Positions 23,990-36,914 of a DNA stretch of 64,000 bases are shown here, piece after piece. The DNA lies in assembly GCA_963995525.1 (NCBI GenBank), contig OZ023213.1, positions 14,312,533 to 14,376,532 of the forward strand, read 5' to 3'. Position numbers and translations under genes: made by a program. Source of the DNA: Escarpia spicata. Taxonomy: Eukaryota > Annelida > Polychaeta > Sabellida > Siboglinidae. Numbering within the stretch: the stretch's first letter is position 1; each line of letters opens with the position of its first letter. A model generated the notes under the pieces. That model searched no databases and was not told where the DNA came from. It saw nothing but the letters and a program-made list of their open reading frames with translations.

Positions 23990-25564
23990 TTCTTTCAAGG
24001 CCTGTCGAAATAAGTGTGTCTTTAAGAGCGATTTGAAAGTGGCAACGCAGTTTGCTTGCCTGACTGCATGAGGCAGGGCATTCCACAGGATCAGGCCAGC
24101 CACCGAGTACGACGGCCATAGTGTTCATGGTGATATCTCGGAACAGTCAGCAGACCTTGTTTGGCCAATCTAAGTGATCTAGTCTGCGTGTAAGATGTCA
24201 CGAGCGATGTAATGTATGCAGGGCCGAGATGGTGCAATGCACGATATAGCAGCAGTAACAGCTTGAATTCGATCCGCTGGCATATAGGCAACCAGTGCAG
24301 ATGGTACAGAACAGGTGTTATATGTTCTCGTCTCCTTGTCCCGGGAATGAGACGTGCTGCGGAATTCTGTACCATCTGCAGCTTTCGCAAGTGCGTCTCC
24401 GGCAGATCATATAACACTGCGTTGCCGTAATCAATACGTGACATGACTAAGGCGTTCACATTGGTTCTGCAGGCATTAGTGGTAAGACATTTCTGAATTA
24501 ACGTGATGCTTCGGAGGTGACAATATGCCACCTGGCAAACACGACGCACTTGATTGGTCATCGACATGGTGTTGTCGAGTAGAACGCCGATGTCGCGGAT
24601 AACCGGCTTCGGCGAAACAGCACAGCCACATACATCAATGACTTGGTCAACAGGCGGGTGAACAAGTTTCCGATTGTTCACTGCAGATATGACGATCACC
24701 TCGGTTTTGTTCTCGGAGATTATGGAAAGACATCCACGCTTTCACATCGATGATATAACGAGATATTCGATCGGTGGCCATTGTAAGTGGCTGGTCACGG
24801 GGAAAGTCCACATATAATTGCGTATCATCAGCGTACATATGATAGCGTAGTTGATGATGTTCAAAAACATAGTTGAGTCCAATGCAGTAGATTGTGAACA
24901 AAAGAGGTCCGAGCGCGCTACCCTGAGGCACACATGTTTGATCGACACTTCTTGAAATTATGTTGCCAACTTTAATTGCCTGTGTTCGCTGTGACAGATA
25001 CGACTTTAACCAGCACAGTGCTTTGCCACGCACGCCAATCATGTGCAGTTGATTGAACAGCAGATGGTGGTCGACAGTATCAAAAGCGGCACAGAGATCT
25101 AGTACCACCAGTATCACACTCTTCTTGTCATCCAGAGAAAGCAATATGTCGTCGTGTATGCGTACTAGGGTTGTTTCACAGCTGTTCACTGGATGGTACG
25201 TACTTTGGAAAATATCGAAGATGCCGTTCGCATTGATGTGCTGTCGTATTTGGATTGCAATGCATCTCTCGACGAGCTTCGATACGAAATACAGATTTGA
25301 TATTGGACGATAATTCGATAGCAGTTCTGGATCAAGACCATTCCTCTTTAACAGCGGTGTTACTACGGCATGTTTCATAGCGACAGGTAGTGATGCCGAC
25401 ACGATGGACATGTTAACAATGTTGGTTAATACTGGTCCAAGAATGTAAAAGTTAGATTTAACCATGCTTCCAGAAATGACGACAATGCTGGAAGAAGATT
25501 TGCTGGATGTCTTGTCAACCAGACCGCATATGTCGGTGACTGTAGCAAGTTGAAAGTCGTACAA
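23990..25564 (-). pseudogene. LINE ORF2, reverse transcriptase and C-terminus
   Basis: The main frame (25564-24647) holds NYRPISNLYFVSKLVER, the LDLCAAFDTVDHHLL block, PQGSALGPLLF and the catalytic YMYADDTQLY. A frameshift near 24700 moves to the frame 24699-24091, with the thumb-like GVLLDNTMSM and ARLIPGTRRREHITP...LHWLPI segments. A further shift near 24110 leads to AGLILWNALPHAVRQAN and LLKTHLFRQAL, the usual C-terminus, ending at about 23990. The order and spacing match CR1/L2 elements; the exact clade needs a tree. Confidence 0.88.
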
Positions 25565-25661
25565 TACGGCATTCGATATCGTTTAGGAATGCGGGCAGTT
25601 GGCATTGCGAGCGTGTAGTCACCAGCCGTGTACTGATATCAGTGATCTTATCTGTGAAATA

Positions 25662-27094
25662 TCAAACCAATCGATCAGTTAGCGCATCCGGGTTGTCGTC
25701 ATATTCAGGGAGCACAGGCGTACGAGTACGTCCCATCAAATTGTTCGTGATGCGATACATTGCTTTGGTATCGTGAGATGTAACTTCGATCTCAGCACAG
25801 TAATAAGCAGATTTGGTTGTGGCGATGCTCTGCGTAAATGCGGCACGCAAGTCAGTGTACATTTCACGAAGGACAGCTAGCCGCGTGTGACGCCACTTGC
25901 GCTCTGCTCGTCGCACTTGCCGTCTCACGAGCTGCAAGTTGTCAGTCCGCCATGGTTGTCTTGGAAGCACATTTATCAATTGTTGGATGACTGGTGCATG
26001 TCTGTCAATTACCGTTCGAAGTTCATCATTATACTGTTCAAACAGACTCTCAATGTTGTCGGCGGGATTGTTAATCAGTGGCGAAGCGCGTAAGTCGCAC
26101 GAAAACTGCTGCATGTTGATTGCAGCGTATTTACGATAAATCACTTCCTCACGCACTGGTCGTGGCTTAGATGAAACCAACTTACACGTGATGATGTGGT
26201 GGTCTGTGAGCAAGGACTCCACCGACACGTCTGTCGCAATAGAGCCATTCACCGGGGGGATAATGAGGTCGAGAATGTTACCCCGGCAGTGTGTTGCCGA
26301 TATCACATGTTGTTTTAGGTTTACATCGTTCAGCAATGCGGTTAAGACACGTGCATCTTTGTAGTTATCGTTTCCATAGCGAACATTAAAATCACTGAGT
26401 ATATCGATTCCGGTGTTTCGAAGTGAAACGCATTCAAGAAATTCGCCGAATTCTATGAGGAATTGGCGAAAGGACTTCGAATTGCGACCAAACGATGGTG
26501 GTCGGTAAATTACAAAGATGCGTGCCGTTGCCGCAAATCTCGACCCGCGTAACACCACTTCAAGACATTCGAAAGATTCCGCGGGCCATGGTCTGGACAG
26601 AGAAAGGTGGAAGGAGGTCTTAAAAAAGCCCCCAACTCTCCCACCCCGTCGATCGCTCCGCGGGATATTTTCAAAATTGTAACCGCGAGAGACCATCGCA
26701 GAAGTGAAAGTCTCATCATTATTGCACAACAACGTCTCTGTTAGGCACAGAATGTCGATGTCGTTTTCACATATGTAGTATGTGACAAAGTCTGCCTTGT
26801 TGCGAAGAGACCTTACGTTCAACAGCCCAATCGTAGCCGTAGTTGGGCTGTCAAAAGTAAGTCGAATCAGATTCTGCATGCAGATGTTACGTCTCGCGGT
26901 AAACGATGGTTGATTAGCGCAGTAATTAGTCTTTGCTTCATTCTCCCTGCCCTACAGCCCCTGCGAGTCCGCCGATTGTTCAAGAGTCCAAGTGCTCCAA
27001 GTGGTGCTGCACAAGCGTCTAGTAGTGTAAGGTGAAATCTGATCACAATCGCGCGTCCAGTCGGTAGTAGGTCAGTTCGATTGTACGCGAACAT
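25662..27094 (-). pseudogene. LINE ORF2, N-terminus and endonuclease domain
   Basis: The frame from 26879 to 25662 carries GLLNVRSLRNKADFV, ILCLTETLL, the YRPPSFG segment, the DFNVRYGN segment (D-F-N catalytic motif), and LLTDHHII (S/T-D-H motif), in the order of an endonuclease/exonuclease/phosphatase fold. The usual G-D-F-N is S-D-F-N here. An upstream frame (27094-26867) has the Arg-rich stretch RTRRGCRAGR common before the endonuclease in this LINE group. The frame ends in TGA at 25662 just before a YFTDKI segment, which continues beyond the stop in the same frame. Confidence 0.85.
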
Positions 27095-27100
27095 GCTGTG

Positions 27101-27775
27101 AAGAATGGCCGTGCAGTGGTTCTCTTGTTGTCGTCACGCATGGTCGATCAGCAACAATGCTGTGGCACAGGTGCATTTCACTGTGCAGGTATAAATTACT
27201 AAAGTACTAAAAAGTCACTAAACACTTCCCAAAACAGCACAGTCCATCGTCGATCTGATACCTTCCTAAAACAACTGTAAAAAGTGCAGTGCCGTATCGA
27301 AATTTAAAACTGGTAAAACTACCAAATATATAAGAGCTTGTTATGGTGCAGCCACATAGAGGAGCAACACATGAATCGAGGGGTGAGGGGTACAGCGGCT
27401 GGCAGGCGACCGTTTGCAACAGATGCGGAAGCTACGTGTTCTGCAAGTGGGTACGTCCCATTCGCTACAGAACATGCCCCTGGTATAGACGCCACTACGA
27501 ATCTTATCGCCACCGTTGTGTCAGTAGGTGCAACAACTGCTGTGGCGCACGATATGCACAAAGCTTAAGGTAACTTATTGCATTCCTCGTCTTCGGTTGT
27601 CGTCTCTAACTTATCGTTATTCTTATTGTATTCATTGAATACTATATTCACAGTCGTCTTCAGTATTATTCGATCAGTCAATTTTACTCATTTATTTCAA
27701 CTCAAGGCGTCTATAAGAAGCGCTAACCTGTCGTCGCCTTAACTTCTGCAACTCTCGGCTAAACGTTATTAGGCA
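27101..27775. other. Possible LINE 5' flank and unassigned sequence
   Basis: May be the 5' untranslated part of the LINE. It also holds a 76-codon plus frame (27343-27573) with eight cysteines for which no family or splice context is seen. Confidence 0.35.
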
Positions 27776-27779
27776 AGCG

Positions 27780-28640
27780 GCAAATTTCCCGAAAACGTGC
27801 TTTATTTAAGAGCTTAAATGCCGCCTCTACATCCACCCATATGTTATAACATTTGGAAGCTATCCATCTCCCCGTCCCAAAGAGGCCTGTCGTAGAGCTC
27901 ACAGGTGGTGCAGTAAGCGTGAATCTAAGGTCAAACAAAATCACCGTCAAATGATGAATTTCGAAATGTTGTGCTTCCAAAATCGTCTTACTGTAATTCA
28001 CATTGATATGATAAACATTCGATTTTTTGCAATACCGCGAAAGTAATACAGTTACTGACCCTGCAACTAATTCATTCATATATACGAGTCATACACACTG
28101 TGATAGAAACATTTCTCCCCATCAAAAAGAGATATGACATAGAGCTTTCAGTTAAGGAATAGGAGTGGAGCGACGATCACACAGACTCACCATCAAATGA
28201 TAAATGTTCCAAATTATGTCATCTCTCAAACGTCATACAATAGAAATGGTTGCGTATATCTACTTTACCTATTTATTCATGGCAATGTCGTACACCATTG
28301 GAAAGCCAACTGGATTTGCGGTACGAATGTGAGCTATCAAGTCGTGCAGTAGGTGTGGAGTGAACGTTAAGACGGTCCCCATCAAACAACGAATGTTCAA
28401 AACTAAGCCAGTTCTACATTTACAGTGGTTTCTTAGGCACCTTATCTAATTACACTAGGCCATGTTACATAAACTTTTAAAGCGTATTGTATTACCGTCA
28501 AAATGAGATATGACGTGGAGTTGCACAGTTGCGCTCTGACTGTGGAGTGCAGGTTAAACAAGGTCACCGTCAAAATATGAATTTTCTAAATTATGCCTTT
28601 CGTCAGATAGTAGGTTAGACAACATGTGATGTTATACTTT
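27780..28640. repeat. Tandem array of ~190-bp units
   Basis: The phrase '(a/g)tca(a/c)cgtcaaatgatgaattt' and its variants recurs at about 27945, 28186, 28376 and 28563, each followed by 'aaattatgcc/cttcc...' and preceded by 'ctccac..gcagta..tg.ggagtgaacgtta'. Units share only moderate identity (old array). Copies of the same family stand at 2340-2720 in the opposite orientation. Confidence 0.75.
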
Positions 28641-29234
28641 AACTGCATGTTTTTTGGTTAATGGCATGAATGGAATTCTTGCTAGATCCGTCACACAAGG
28701 GATACAAAAATAGGTGTATGTGGACGCCACCATCGATTTTGAAGATTATTTGAAAGTCACACACTCAAACTTGTGTCACAATATTAGTAATTAATTGACA
28801 TTTTCTTGTAAAAACCGTTGCATAAAACCAAATATTTTAAGATTTTTACTTGTATCGTCTGTGTTATCAGGTGTTGAACTTTGAATTTACTCATAAATGT
28901 ATGGGATAATCTAATATAAAAACCTGAACTACTCACATGTGTTTATCGCGTACACCAAAGTTGTTTACACACCGAATTATTCTGTGTAAGCCTGAATAAT
29001 GCTGCAAGTGAAACGTAAGCTATCTCTTAATTTTATCTTTGCAGTTCTCATATTTGTAAACCTTTATTTCAATGTTCCTACAACATTGATTCGTGTTGAT
29101 ACATATATTTGCGATTTAACATTTGAAAAGTTTTAACGTTTCGTTGTATAACCTGCTACAGCTTGTTTTAATGTAGCATTTATTATAATGTAATGTATAG
29201 CATAACATTTACAATATGTTGCCCACTGTTCCAG
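28641..29234. other. Unassigned AT-rich sequence
   Basis: No exon recognised upstream of the first supported exon at 29235. Confidence 0.45.
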
Positions 29235-31499
29235 GCTGCAAATGTTGAGAAGCACTATCTTGCTGGGCAATACAAGTTGGCCTACCTTCATGGAACATTT
29301 TGTCCCCGTTCTCATATCAGTGGGCTGCATGGAAACAATAGAGATGGTGATATCGTACTGGACAGATAGCGGGGTCCCATCAGACAACCAATTTGTTTTC
29401 TCGAGCAGAAGTAATCATGTTCAGATGTGAGTAAAGAAATGGTACTATTAGTAACTAATTATTTCTATGTTTTAGACGTTACCATGTCACCTACTAAATA
29501 TAACTTAAATAAAAGGTAAGTTCTTATATAGCACTGTATCTGCTCACTTACACTCCTTTGCAGACCTATTAAGAGTCAGACATTCTAACCTTAGTGTAGT
29601 GTAGTCCATGAGTAAGTATCACTGTACGTGTAGTGAATAAAGATGAGAGAGAGAGAGAGAGAAAGCGGAATGTTTTAAAGGGATGGCTCCCATGCTAGCA
29701 ACATTATATTCTTAATGGGAGTTTCCCATAACCTTACCTATTATCTAAATTATCATAGTATATCATATAGCTTATTAGTTTGGTTTACTCATTTATATAT
29801 TTTACTTATTATTTTTAAGCATGTACCTTCCTTTCCTATTTGTACGCAATATCCAGTTGTACATGTACTATGTTTTTTAGAGCATCCAAGAGCCACTGCT
29901 CTGGGTGGCATACTGTCAAGACAGTGTGTAGTCAGGCTGGGGTGTCCCTAACAACTACTGGGAACCGCCAACGCATCTCGACACTATATGCAGCGATGTG
30001 TATGTCAAAGGACGACGGAGTGTTTCTACAAGCACATGGGACATGCCGAGGCAGTAAACCGCAACAATCAGTGTCCAGCTGGTATTCATGAGATCCCGGT
30101 TATGGGCCGGATGTTGGCACATCTGGATTCTGGTAAATATCAAAATAAGTTTTACAATGAATATATATAAAAATTACATTAAAAACAGAATTTATCTTAG
30201 ATATTGAAATTATATTATTTACAGCTGTTTTGAAATATCCAGTACTATATTACTACGTTGTACAAATAATTATAGGTAAATTACAATTGTTTGTATTCCA
30301 GGGACCAATGCTCCATGTTCTTAAATTTACAATAACTATGTATGTTACCTTTCGATATATGTTGTAGCTGCAGTTGACACCAGCAGTACTGAGGAAGATG
30401 AAGTGCCCCCAGCAAAGAAAAGAAGTACGTATGATTTTGTAATGGTTTACACAACCACTTTACATTTACGAAAAAGTGCAAATTAAAATAATCATATCAA
30501 AAAACTAACCTAAAAAGGGGGAAATTTGTTCTTAGGTTTTCATTAATGAAAAATATACTGTTCTTAAGTTTATGAGAACTACGTTGAAGGTATACTGCCA
30601 CCCATATTGTTTTAGCAAGCTAGTAACGATGTTTGCAAGGAAGGTAAACAAAACATCTAGTTTCAAAGCAAGCTTTTTTGGTAATGTTGCCCACAGGGGG
30701 CAGACTGTCTCCCTTTAATAACGTGTATACAACTTTTCCTGTTTACATGCTGCTATGATATCACTTTCAGCGAAGAGCGTCCGTTGGGATGCGAAAGACA
30801 ATGCGTTGCTTGAACAAGGCTTCCCTGCCTTTTTCAACGGTGCTGCAGATGAAAGTGGTACGAAGGGCAGTTTACCAAGTAAGCGTACATTTCTGGCAAG
30901 GTATATGTAAATTGACAATAATAACACACATGCTGAACAGTGCTAGTGTGAAAATTGCAATGGTGTGTTTGTATATTCAAAGTTATAAAAATAACAATGT
31001 CATCAACAATATGTTGCTGGAAGTATTGCAGATTGAAAAATTAATTTGATCGACTATCATCTTCTACAGCTGTCAAGTAGTGCTGGTCTTCAACAATACA
31101 TTCCATGACGCTATCAATATGCTGTCTTTAGATGTAGATACGCCTAGCTTTCACAAGAATCCTACCTTTTCTCACAGTGCGGCATTTATTCAGGTTCCAA
31201 CAGATCCAAGGACCCAGTAACAGGACATTACAATGTTGGGTAACTCAGCTAGTTTTAATATAGAACGGTCCAAGTATGTATTTTTTATTTTTGTTTCAGG
31301 CAAAACGAACATCATGGAATTCCTGGATTCGTCTGTGCCAGCACGCTTGAAGCATCTCGACAATCAGTCTGCTTACTTCAAGAAAAGGATGCAGTTATTC
31401 AATAGGCGAAAAACAAAACAATGGAATGTAAAGAAATATTTCACCTCGATGAAATTAAAGGTGTCTCCTCAATTCTTATTTGAGAAGGTGTCCAAATAA
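29235..31499 (+). pseudogene. Spliced gene remnant: tyrosine-recombinase-like C-terminus plus SANT-like module
   Basis: Exons with GT/AG borders chain in phase: 29235-29426, 29881-30132, 30368-30424 and 30771-30900; later exons are less certain, the last candidate being 31300-31499. The protein includes VPVLISVGCMETIEMVI, DNQFVFSS, then TGNRQRISTLYAA, FYKHMGHAEAVNRN and GIHEIPVMGRMLAHLDSG, an R-x-x-R ... H-x-G-H arrangement like the C-terminal part of tyrosine recombinases. It belongs to an uncharacterised family I recall from many aquatic animal genomes. A one-base insertion near 30015 breaks the frame, and the NxY that normally follows GH appears as RNNQCP without a tyrosine. An exon with KSVRWDAKDNALLEQGF resembles the SANT-like start that follows in relatives. 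Confidence 0.6.
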
Positions 31500-31589
31500 T
31501 GTGTTGTATTCCACTTGTGTAAACTTCTTCTAGCAGGTTTTGACTTTGATGCACACATTGATCGAAGGCTCTGTTTTTCTTCTCTCTAC

Positions 31590-33135
31590 ACATATTTTCT
31601 ATCTATCCCTGACACTTGTTCTCTAATTCCAGCTCGTTCTTGATGCTCTAGTTGTTATTTTTTTTAAACTAGGTTGGTATTGATTCTACACCAGAAGTCT
31701 GTGTGGAATATCACAACTGACTATCTGTGTTCCTACTTTCTACATGTACTTTATATATATCCCTGGCACTTTTTCTCTAATTCCAGCTCGTTCTTGAGGC
31801 TCTAGTTGTTATTCTTTTTTGTCTCAATTAGGTGGGCATTGATCCCACACCAGAAGTCTTCGTGTGGAATCTCACAGCTGACTATCTGTGTTCCTACTTT
31901 CTACATGTACTTTCTATCTATCCCTGACACTTTTTCTAATTCTAGCTCGTTTGAGACCCTATTTTTTTTTTTTATAACTAGGTGGGTATTGATTCTACAC
32001 CAGAAGTCTGTGTGGAATATCACAGCTGACTAGCTGTGTTCCTACTTTCTACATGTACTTTATATCTATCCCTGGCACTTTTTCTTTAATTCCAGCTCGT
32101 TCTTGAGGCTCTAATTGTTTTTTTTATAAACTAGGTGGGTATTGATTCTACACCAGAAGTCTGTGTGGAATATCACAGCTGACTATCTGTGTTACTACTT
32201 TCTACATGTACTTTATATCTATCCCTGGCACTTTTTTTCAAATTCCAGCTCGTTCTTGAGGCTCTAATTTTTTATTATTTTAAAACTAGGTGGGTATTGA
32301 TTCTACACCAGAAGTCTTTGTGGAATATCACAGCTGACTATCTGTGTTCCTACTTTCTACATGTACTTTAAATCTATCCCTGGCACTTTTTCTCTAATTC
32401 CTCCTCGTTCTTGAGGCTCTAATTGTTATTTTTTTTAAACTAGGTGGGTATTGATTCTACACCAGAAGTCTGTGTGGAATATCACAGCTGACTATCTGTG
32501 TTCCTACTTTCTACATGTACTTTCTATCTATCCCTGGCACTTTTTCTCTAATTCCAGCTCGTTCTTGAGGCTCTAATTGTTATTTTTTTTCTTCAATTGT
32601 GTGGGCATTGATCCCACATCAGAAGTCTTCGAGTGGAATCTCACAGCTGACTATCTGTGTTCCTACTTTCTACATGTACTTTCTATCTATCCCTGACACT
32701 TTTTCTAATTCTAGCTCCTTTGAGGCCCTAGTTGTTTTTCTTTATTTTTCCAACTAGGTGGGTATTGATCCCACACCAGAAGTCTTCGTGCGGAATCTCA
32801 CAACTGACTATCGGTGTTCCTACTTTCTACATGTACTTTCTATCTATCCCTGACACTTTTTCTAATTCTAGCTCCTTTGAGGCCCTAGTTGTTTTTCTTT
32901 ATTTTTCCAACTAGGTGGGTATTGATCCCACACCAGAAGTCTTCGTGCGGAATCTCACAACTGACTATCGGTGTTCCTACTTTCTACATGTACTTTCTAT
33001 CTATCCCTGACACTTTTTCTAATTCTAGCTCCTTTGAGGCCCTTGTTGTTTTTCTATATTTGATCAACTAGGTGGGTGTTGATTCCACACCAGAAGTCCT
33101 CGTGTGGAATCTCACAGCTGACTATCAGTGGTCCA
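31590..33135. repeat. Ten tandem 157-bp units with a conserved hairpin
   Basis: Each unit has 'attc.agctc.tt.tgaggc.cta', a T-rich tract, 'aactaggtgggtattgat', 'ccacaccagaagtcttcgtgtgg', 'aatctcacagctgactatctgtgttcctactttctacatgtactttctatctatccctg(a/g)cact'. Units start near 31628, 31783, 31940, 32092, 32248, 32397, 32553, 32709, 32866 and 33023. ATTC(C/T)ACAC and GTGTGGAAT within every unit can pair as a short stem. The last two full units are nearly identical; earlier ones differ more. The array lies just after the recombinase-like remnant. Confidence 0.93.
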
Positions 33136-34072
33136 TCTTTTTAAGTACAATTTGTCCCTCTTTCTTATCTGTGTGTGTGTATTTGTACAAATTTAATTAT
33201 GTCAGCGTACTTGCTGGCATATGTTGTAAGAGTAATGATGATGATGGTGCAAGATAATATAAGACAATGTGAGGTTAGGATAACGCTATAAAAAGTATAA
33301 TAAGTAAGTTAGTTATGTGCACTGTGTATGTAAAAGAAAGATATATCTTTGTTAACACCTTAGTGACTAAAAGGAATCCAATTACTTAGAAAACTCTGAA
33401 AAGTAAATTATGTGAAGCTGCTTAAATGAATGTCGTTTAGAGGAACGAATACCTCAGTAATGAGATGTTTAATTGTTGCATATACTTATCAATATGTGAA
33501 CGTTACTGGAATAATTATATATACTTATCTTAATAGAGCATAACAATGACAGCGTGGTTTTTCCACATTATGTTCTTACATATTGTTGAATGTTAACAAA
33601 ACGTAAATTAGTATGTGTGGGTTTGATTGTTTATATATGATAGATATTAATAACTATGGTGATATCTCTTTAGCTGTTACTAGTGGTTTATATAGGACCT
33701 GAGAGAGGGGCCAAAGGAGCCACACTTAAGCACCCACTTATTTTCCAAGCTCATATTAATGCGGCAACGGGTTATATAAGAAACAATAAAATTCCAAAGG
33801 GGAGCCATGACCCAGTGACTTCCCTAGAAACACCTTTGGTAGTTATTATAATAAATGTGTGATGTATATCTGTTCTAGAATGTTTATATGAATACGATTC
33901 ATCATTTAACCCAGCTTATTATTGATTGTTCGTTTTAATCTTATGGCATTGTTACACAAGTTAAACATGATTTAAATGAAGGTTTCATCTTGCCACTCTA
34001 TTTGTCATAACATTCACCAACATGAATGTGTCATGAGTTTACATGGGGTCTATAGTGTTCAGTGTCTTCTTG
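33136..34072. other. Unassigned sequence
   Basis: AT-rich; 33690-33840 is slightly richer in GC, but no domain was recognised. Ends exactly where the similarity to window position 1 begins. Confidence 0.45.
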
Positions 34073-36914
34073 TGCTAGTTATAAACATGGAAATTGCAGT
34101 GTCAGGTTTGTACCGTTTGCAAATTGTTGATTAGGAATTTGCTATGGTTTTGTAACATATGTATAACTTAGTCAAGTAATGCAATATGCACTGACAATAC
34201 ACGTCTCCACTATATGCCATCCCTGATGGAGTTTTTAGTCATTATAATCTAGTATATCTCTTATAATATTCCAGAATAAAGTGATTGGATTGAATTTATA
34301 GCATTAAGTGTTTGTTACTTTCTTTTCTTGTTGTGAGGCGTTAACAATTAATTATATAACTAACATTCACATACAGCTCGGCAAGCTAGTTCAGTATCTC
34401 GAGAACATTACCCCATATGAAAACTGGGTGCATGCCAGTTCAAGCATATCCATGCAAAAATTCACAATATTTAAATGAAAACAGTAAAATAGTTGAATGC
34501 CTGCTGGCAATATCTCAGAAAAGCAGATTACACACACGGACATCTGCTGCTCGACTATGATGTTATTAGAGCACTTTACACTTCATTTGTCTGACTTTTG
34601 AAAGATAATTAAAAAGCCAATGCAACTCGATAATTTTATAAAGCACATCATATATTCATATTCACATCGCAAATGATTTGCATAGTCACAGGGCTGCATA
34701 AATTTAAATTAATTTTATCACATTTAATTGTTTAAAAAAATTCCAGTTGCCATTTTTTATTCCCAGTCTATTTATTATATGTGTCAGTAGTATAATTTGT
34801 TATCATTCTCATTTAGGCTACTAATAATGCATCTAAAATGGTGTGGCTTGCTTGAAAAGAAAGTTGTTTGATACAAAAATTCACATGGTATCATTAGAAA
34901 TACATTAATTATTTGTGAGTGTTTTAAGACATACAATTTCATAGATGCTGAATGTTACTACAATTGTAAAGAAGCATGACTACATCTAAAAACTAAAAGA
35001 AACACTTACTAACCAAAAAACCGACGGCATTTGATCGTAGAACCTGATCACTCGACGTCAAACGCCTTACCAACCATGGTACAGAGCCACAGCTCCTTCA
35101 CAATGAAAATGGAACTTCATGTCTAACTTGTATCGTCACCGTATGCCTGTGGATACTATAGATTCAAAACTGGATCATTTGTTCCACTTTAACATTTGTC
35201 TAATTAAGTACTCGCGTTCTTGATGCTTTTAGCCTATTTTAATGCACTGCTTGATCCTGCACTGATACAACTGACACGTTCGATACATAAGCATAGAGCG
35301 ATTTACACAGCGCAAATAGGACGCACGGTTTTTGACGACGTCCATAGCGTCTTTTACAAAATTTGGATTCATCTGGTCTGTTTTCGTAAATAGTTCACTA
35401 AAAACAACTATTCTAATGGTCTGTTTGAACAGGTTTTAAGGGATATATGTTATTGAGCACATAGATATATGAGATTGAGCACATAGATATAATATGTAAT
35501 ATTTTATTTTGTTAAGCTGGCATAACACACAAGCTACGTCTAGGACGCACGATTTGTGCTCCCACCAATGGTACATTAACCTATGGCTGCTATGGCTATG
35601 GCTACAGTATAGGTCATACAGCTAAACATGATTGATAAGAGAAGGTATATATGTATTACACATATTAGGTAAAGATCCGTCGTTTGTTTATTAATATGCA
35701 TTATATCAATATCGACATCCACTGAACATTGACGCTGTAAGACTAAGATTAGTCTAAGAGTCGAGCCTCACGGCGTCTGGACTCTTGCCTTGGCCTTGTA
35801 TGTCGTGTGCGGGCGCCAGCTCAGCTCCAGTCCAACGGAAATCATGCACTGTTTATAGTTAAGTCTTGTTAAGGACTTTGTGTTAATTATCCAACAAGCT
35901 TGCAAACATATAACTCGTGTATCAATGTATGTGTTATCATACTCAATACTCCATTGGGATATCCCACATCGGCGCCATACTGACGCAAACAGGTATACTT
36001 AAATATATGTAACTTCCGGTTACACACCGGTCTCCCGTAGCAGCATCTATGCATAACGTTTTTAAGGAGACCGCATCTTTTGTATATGTTATTAATTAAA
36101 ATATGACAACAAATTTTTAGTATGTGGTATAAATTAGTGTTACAAACAATGTTCCAATTTGATATAGTTGGAAAATCAGTTAAATAAAAATATAAGCCTG
36201 GTCTCCCGATCGCTCGCCTGTATGCACTGGTCTCCCTATGCAGCATCTAGACTTATATATATATATATATATAATATATATATATATATGTATAATATTT
36301 CTGGTAGAAATAGTCAGTAATGACATCAATTATGTTTTCGTTTGGCCTGGTGTTCACGGTTCTATTTGTCTGTTTTCGGAGAGATATGGAACAAGTGGGC
36401 CTGTGCGGATAGATGGTCCTCCTAACATAATATAACAAGCAAGATTATGTGACTATTCCGCTACAATAAAGCTACTGTATTATAACGAGTGATATATGTG
36501 ATATATGTTTATTAGTATCACATCTTCCAAAATGACGCGTAGCATGTCAAACATGCATCATGACATGCATTAATGTCTGACATTAACCTTATAACCAATG
36601 TTTACTCTATTTAAAAAATGCATGTATTGATCCGGGTAACGTAACCGTTGATATGTGTAATTCGTAATGGCAATATGATTACCAAAGGTAAGGAGAACAA
36701 ACACAAAACATCATTGCATAGTCTAAGCAAATAAAAGCGATAACACGCATGCATAGCTGAGCGATAGTTTCAGAGCACGACAAACATCACCTGAAACCAC
36801 CGCGTCCCGAACGTGCTGTTGTGTAAATGTTCTTTTATATTTGGTTTCCAATATTTAGAACTGTTAAATAGGTTTGTCCTTGTCACGGTACTAGATTCCA
36901 TTTTCACTCTTAGC

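Larger units (their letters stand above)
23550..27100 (-). mobile_element. CR1/L2-type non-LTR retrotransposon (LINE), decayed
   Basis: Minus-strand element with apurinic-type endonuclease, reverse transcriptase and C-terminal region in order, and a 3' end that reads GGCGCTCTATAAATGCTTTATAATAATAATAAATAACAATAA at 23595-23552 (a hairpin-plus-microsatellite tail typical of this superfamily). I count one nonsense codon and at least three frameshifts in ORF2, so it cannot move by itself. The 5' limit is uncertain; an N-terminal ORF2 segment extends to about 27094. It sits antisense to nothing recognised and on the same strand as the SLC1 gene. Confidence 0.9.

Noticed and set aside
27343..27573. 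Cys-rich 76-residue peptide (possible secreted or toxin-like)
   Set aside because: No signal peptide, splice support or recognised cysteine framework; overlaps the presumed 5' flank of a LINE.
31590..33135. CRISPR-like array
   Set aside because: Units are 157-bp tandem satellite copies without unique spacers, in a eukaryotic context.
36238..36438. Tyr-Ile repeat frames at AT microsatellites (also 2803-3006, 39469-39714, 63365-63898)
   Set aside because: Trivial translations of (TA)n.
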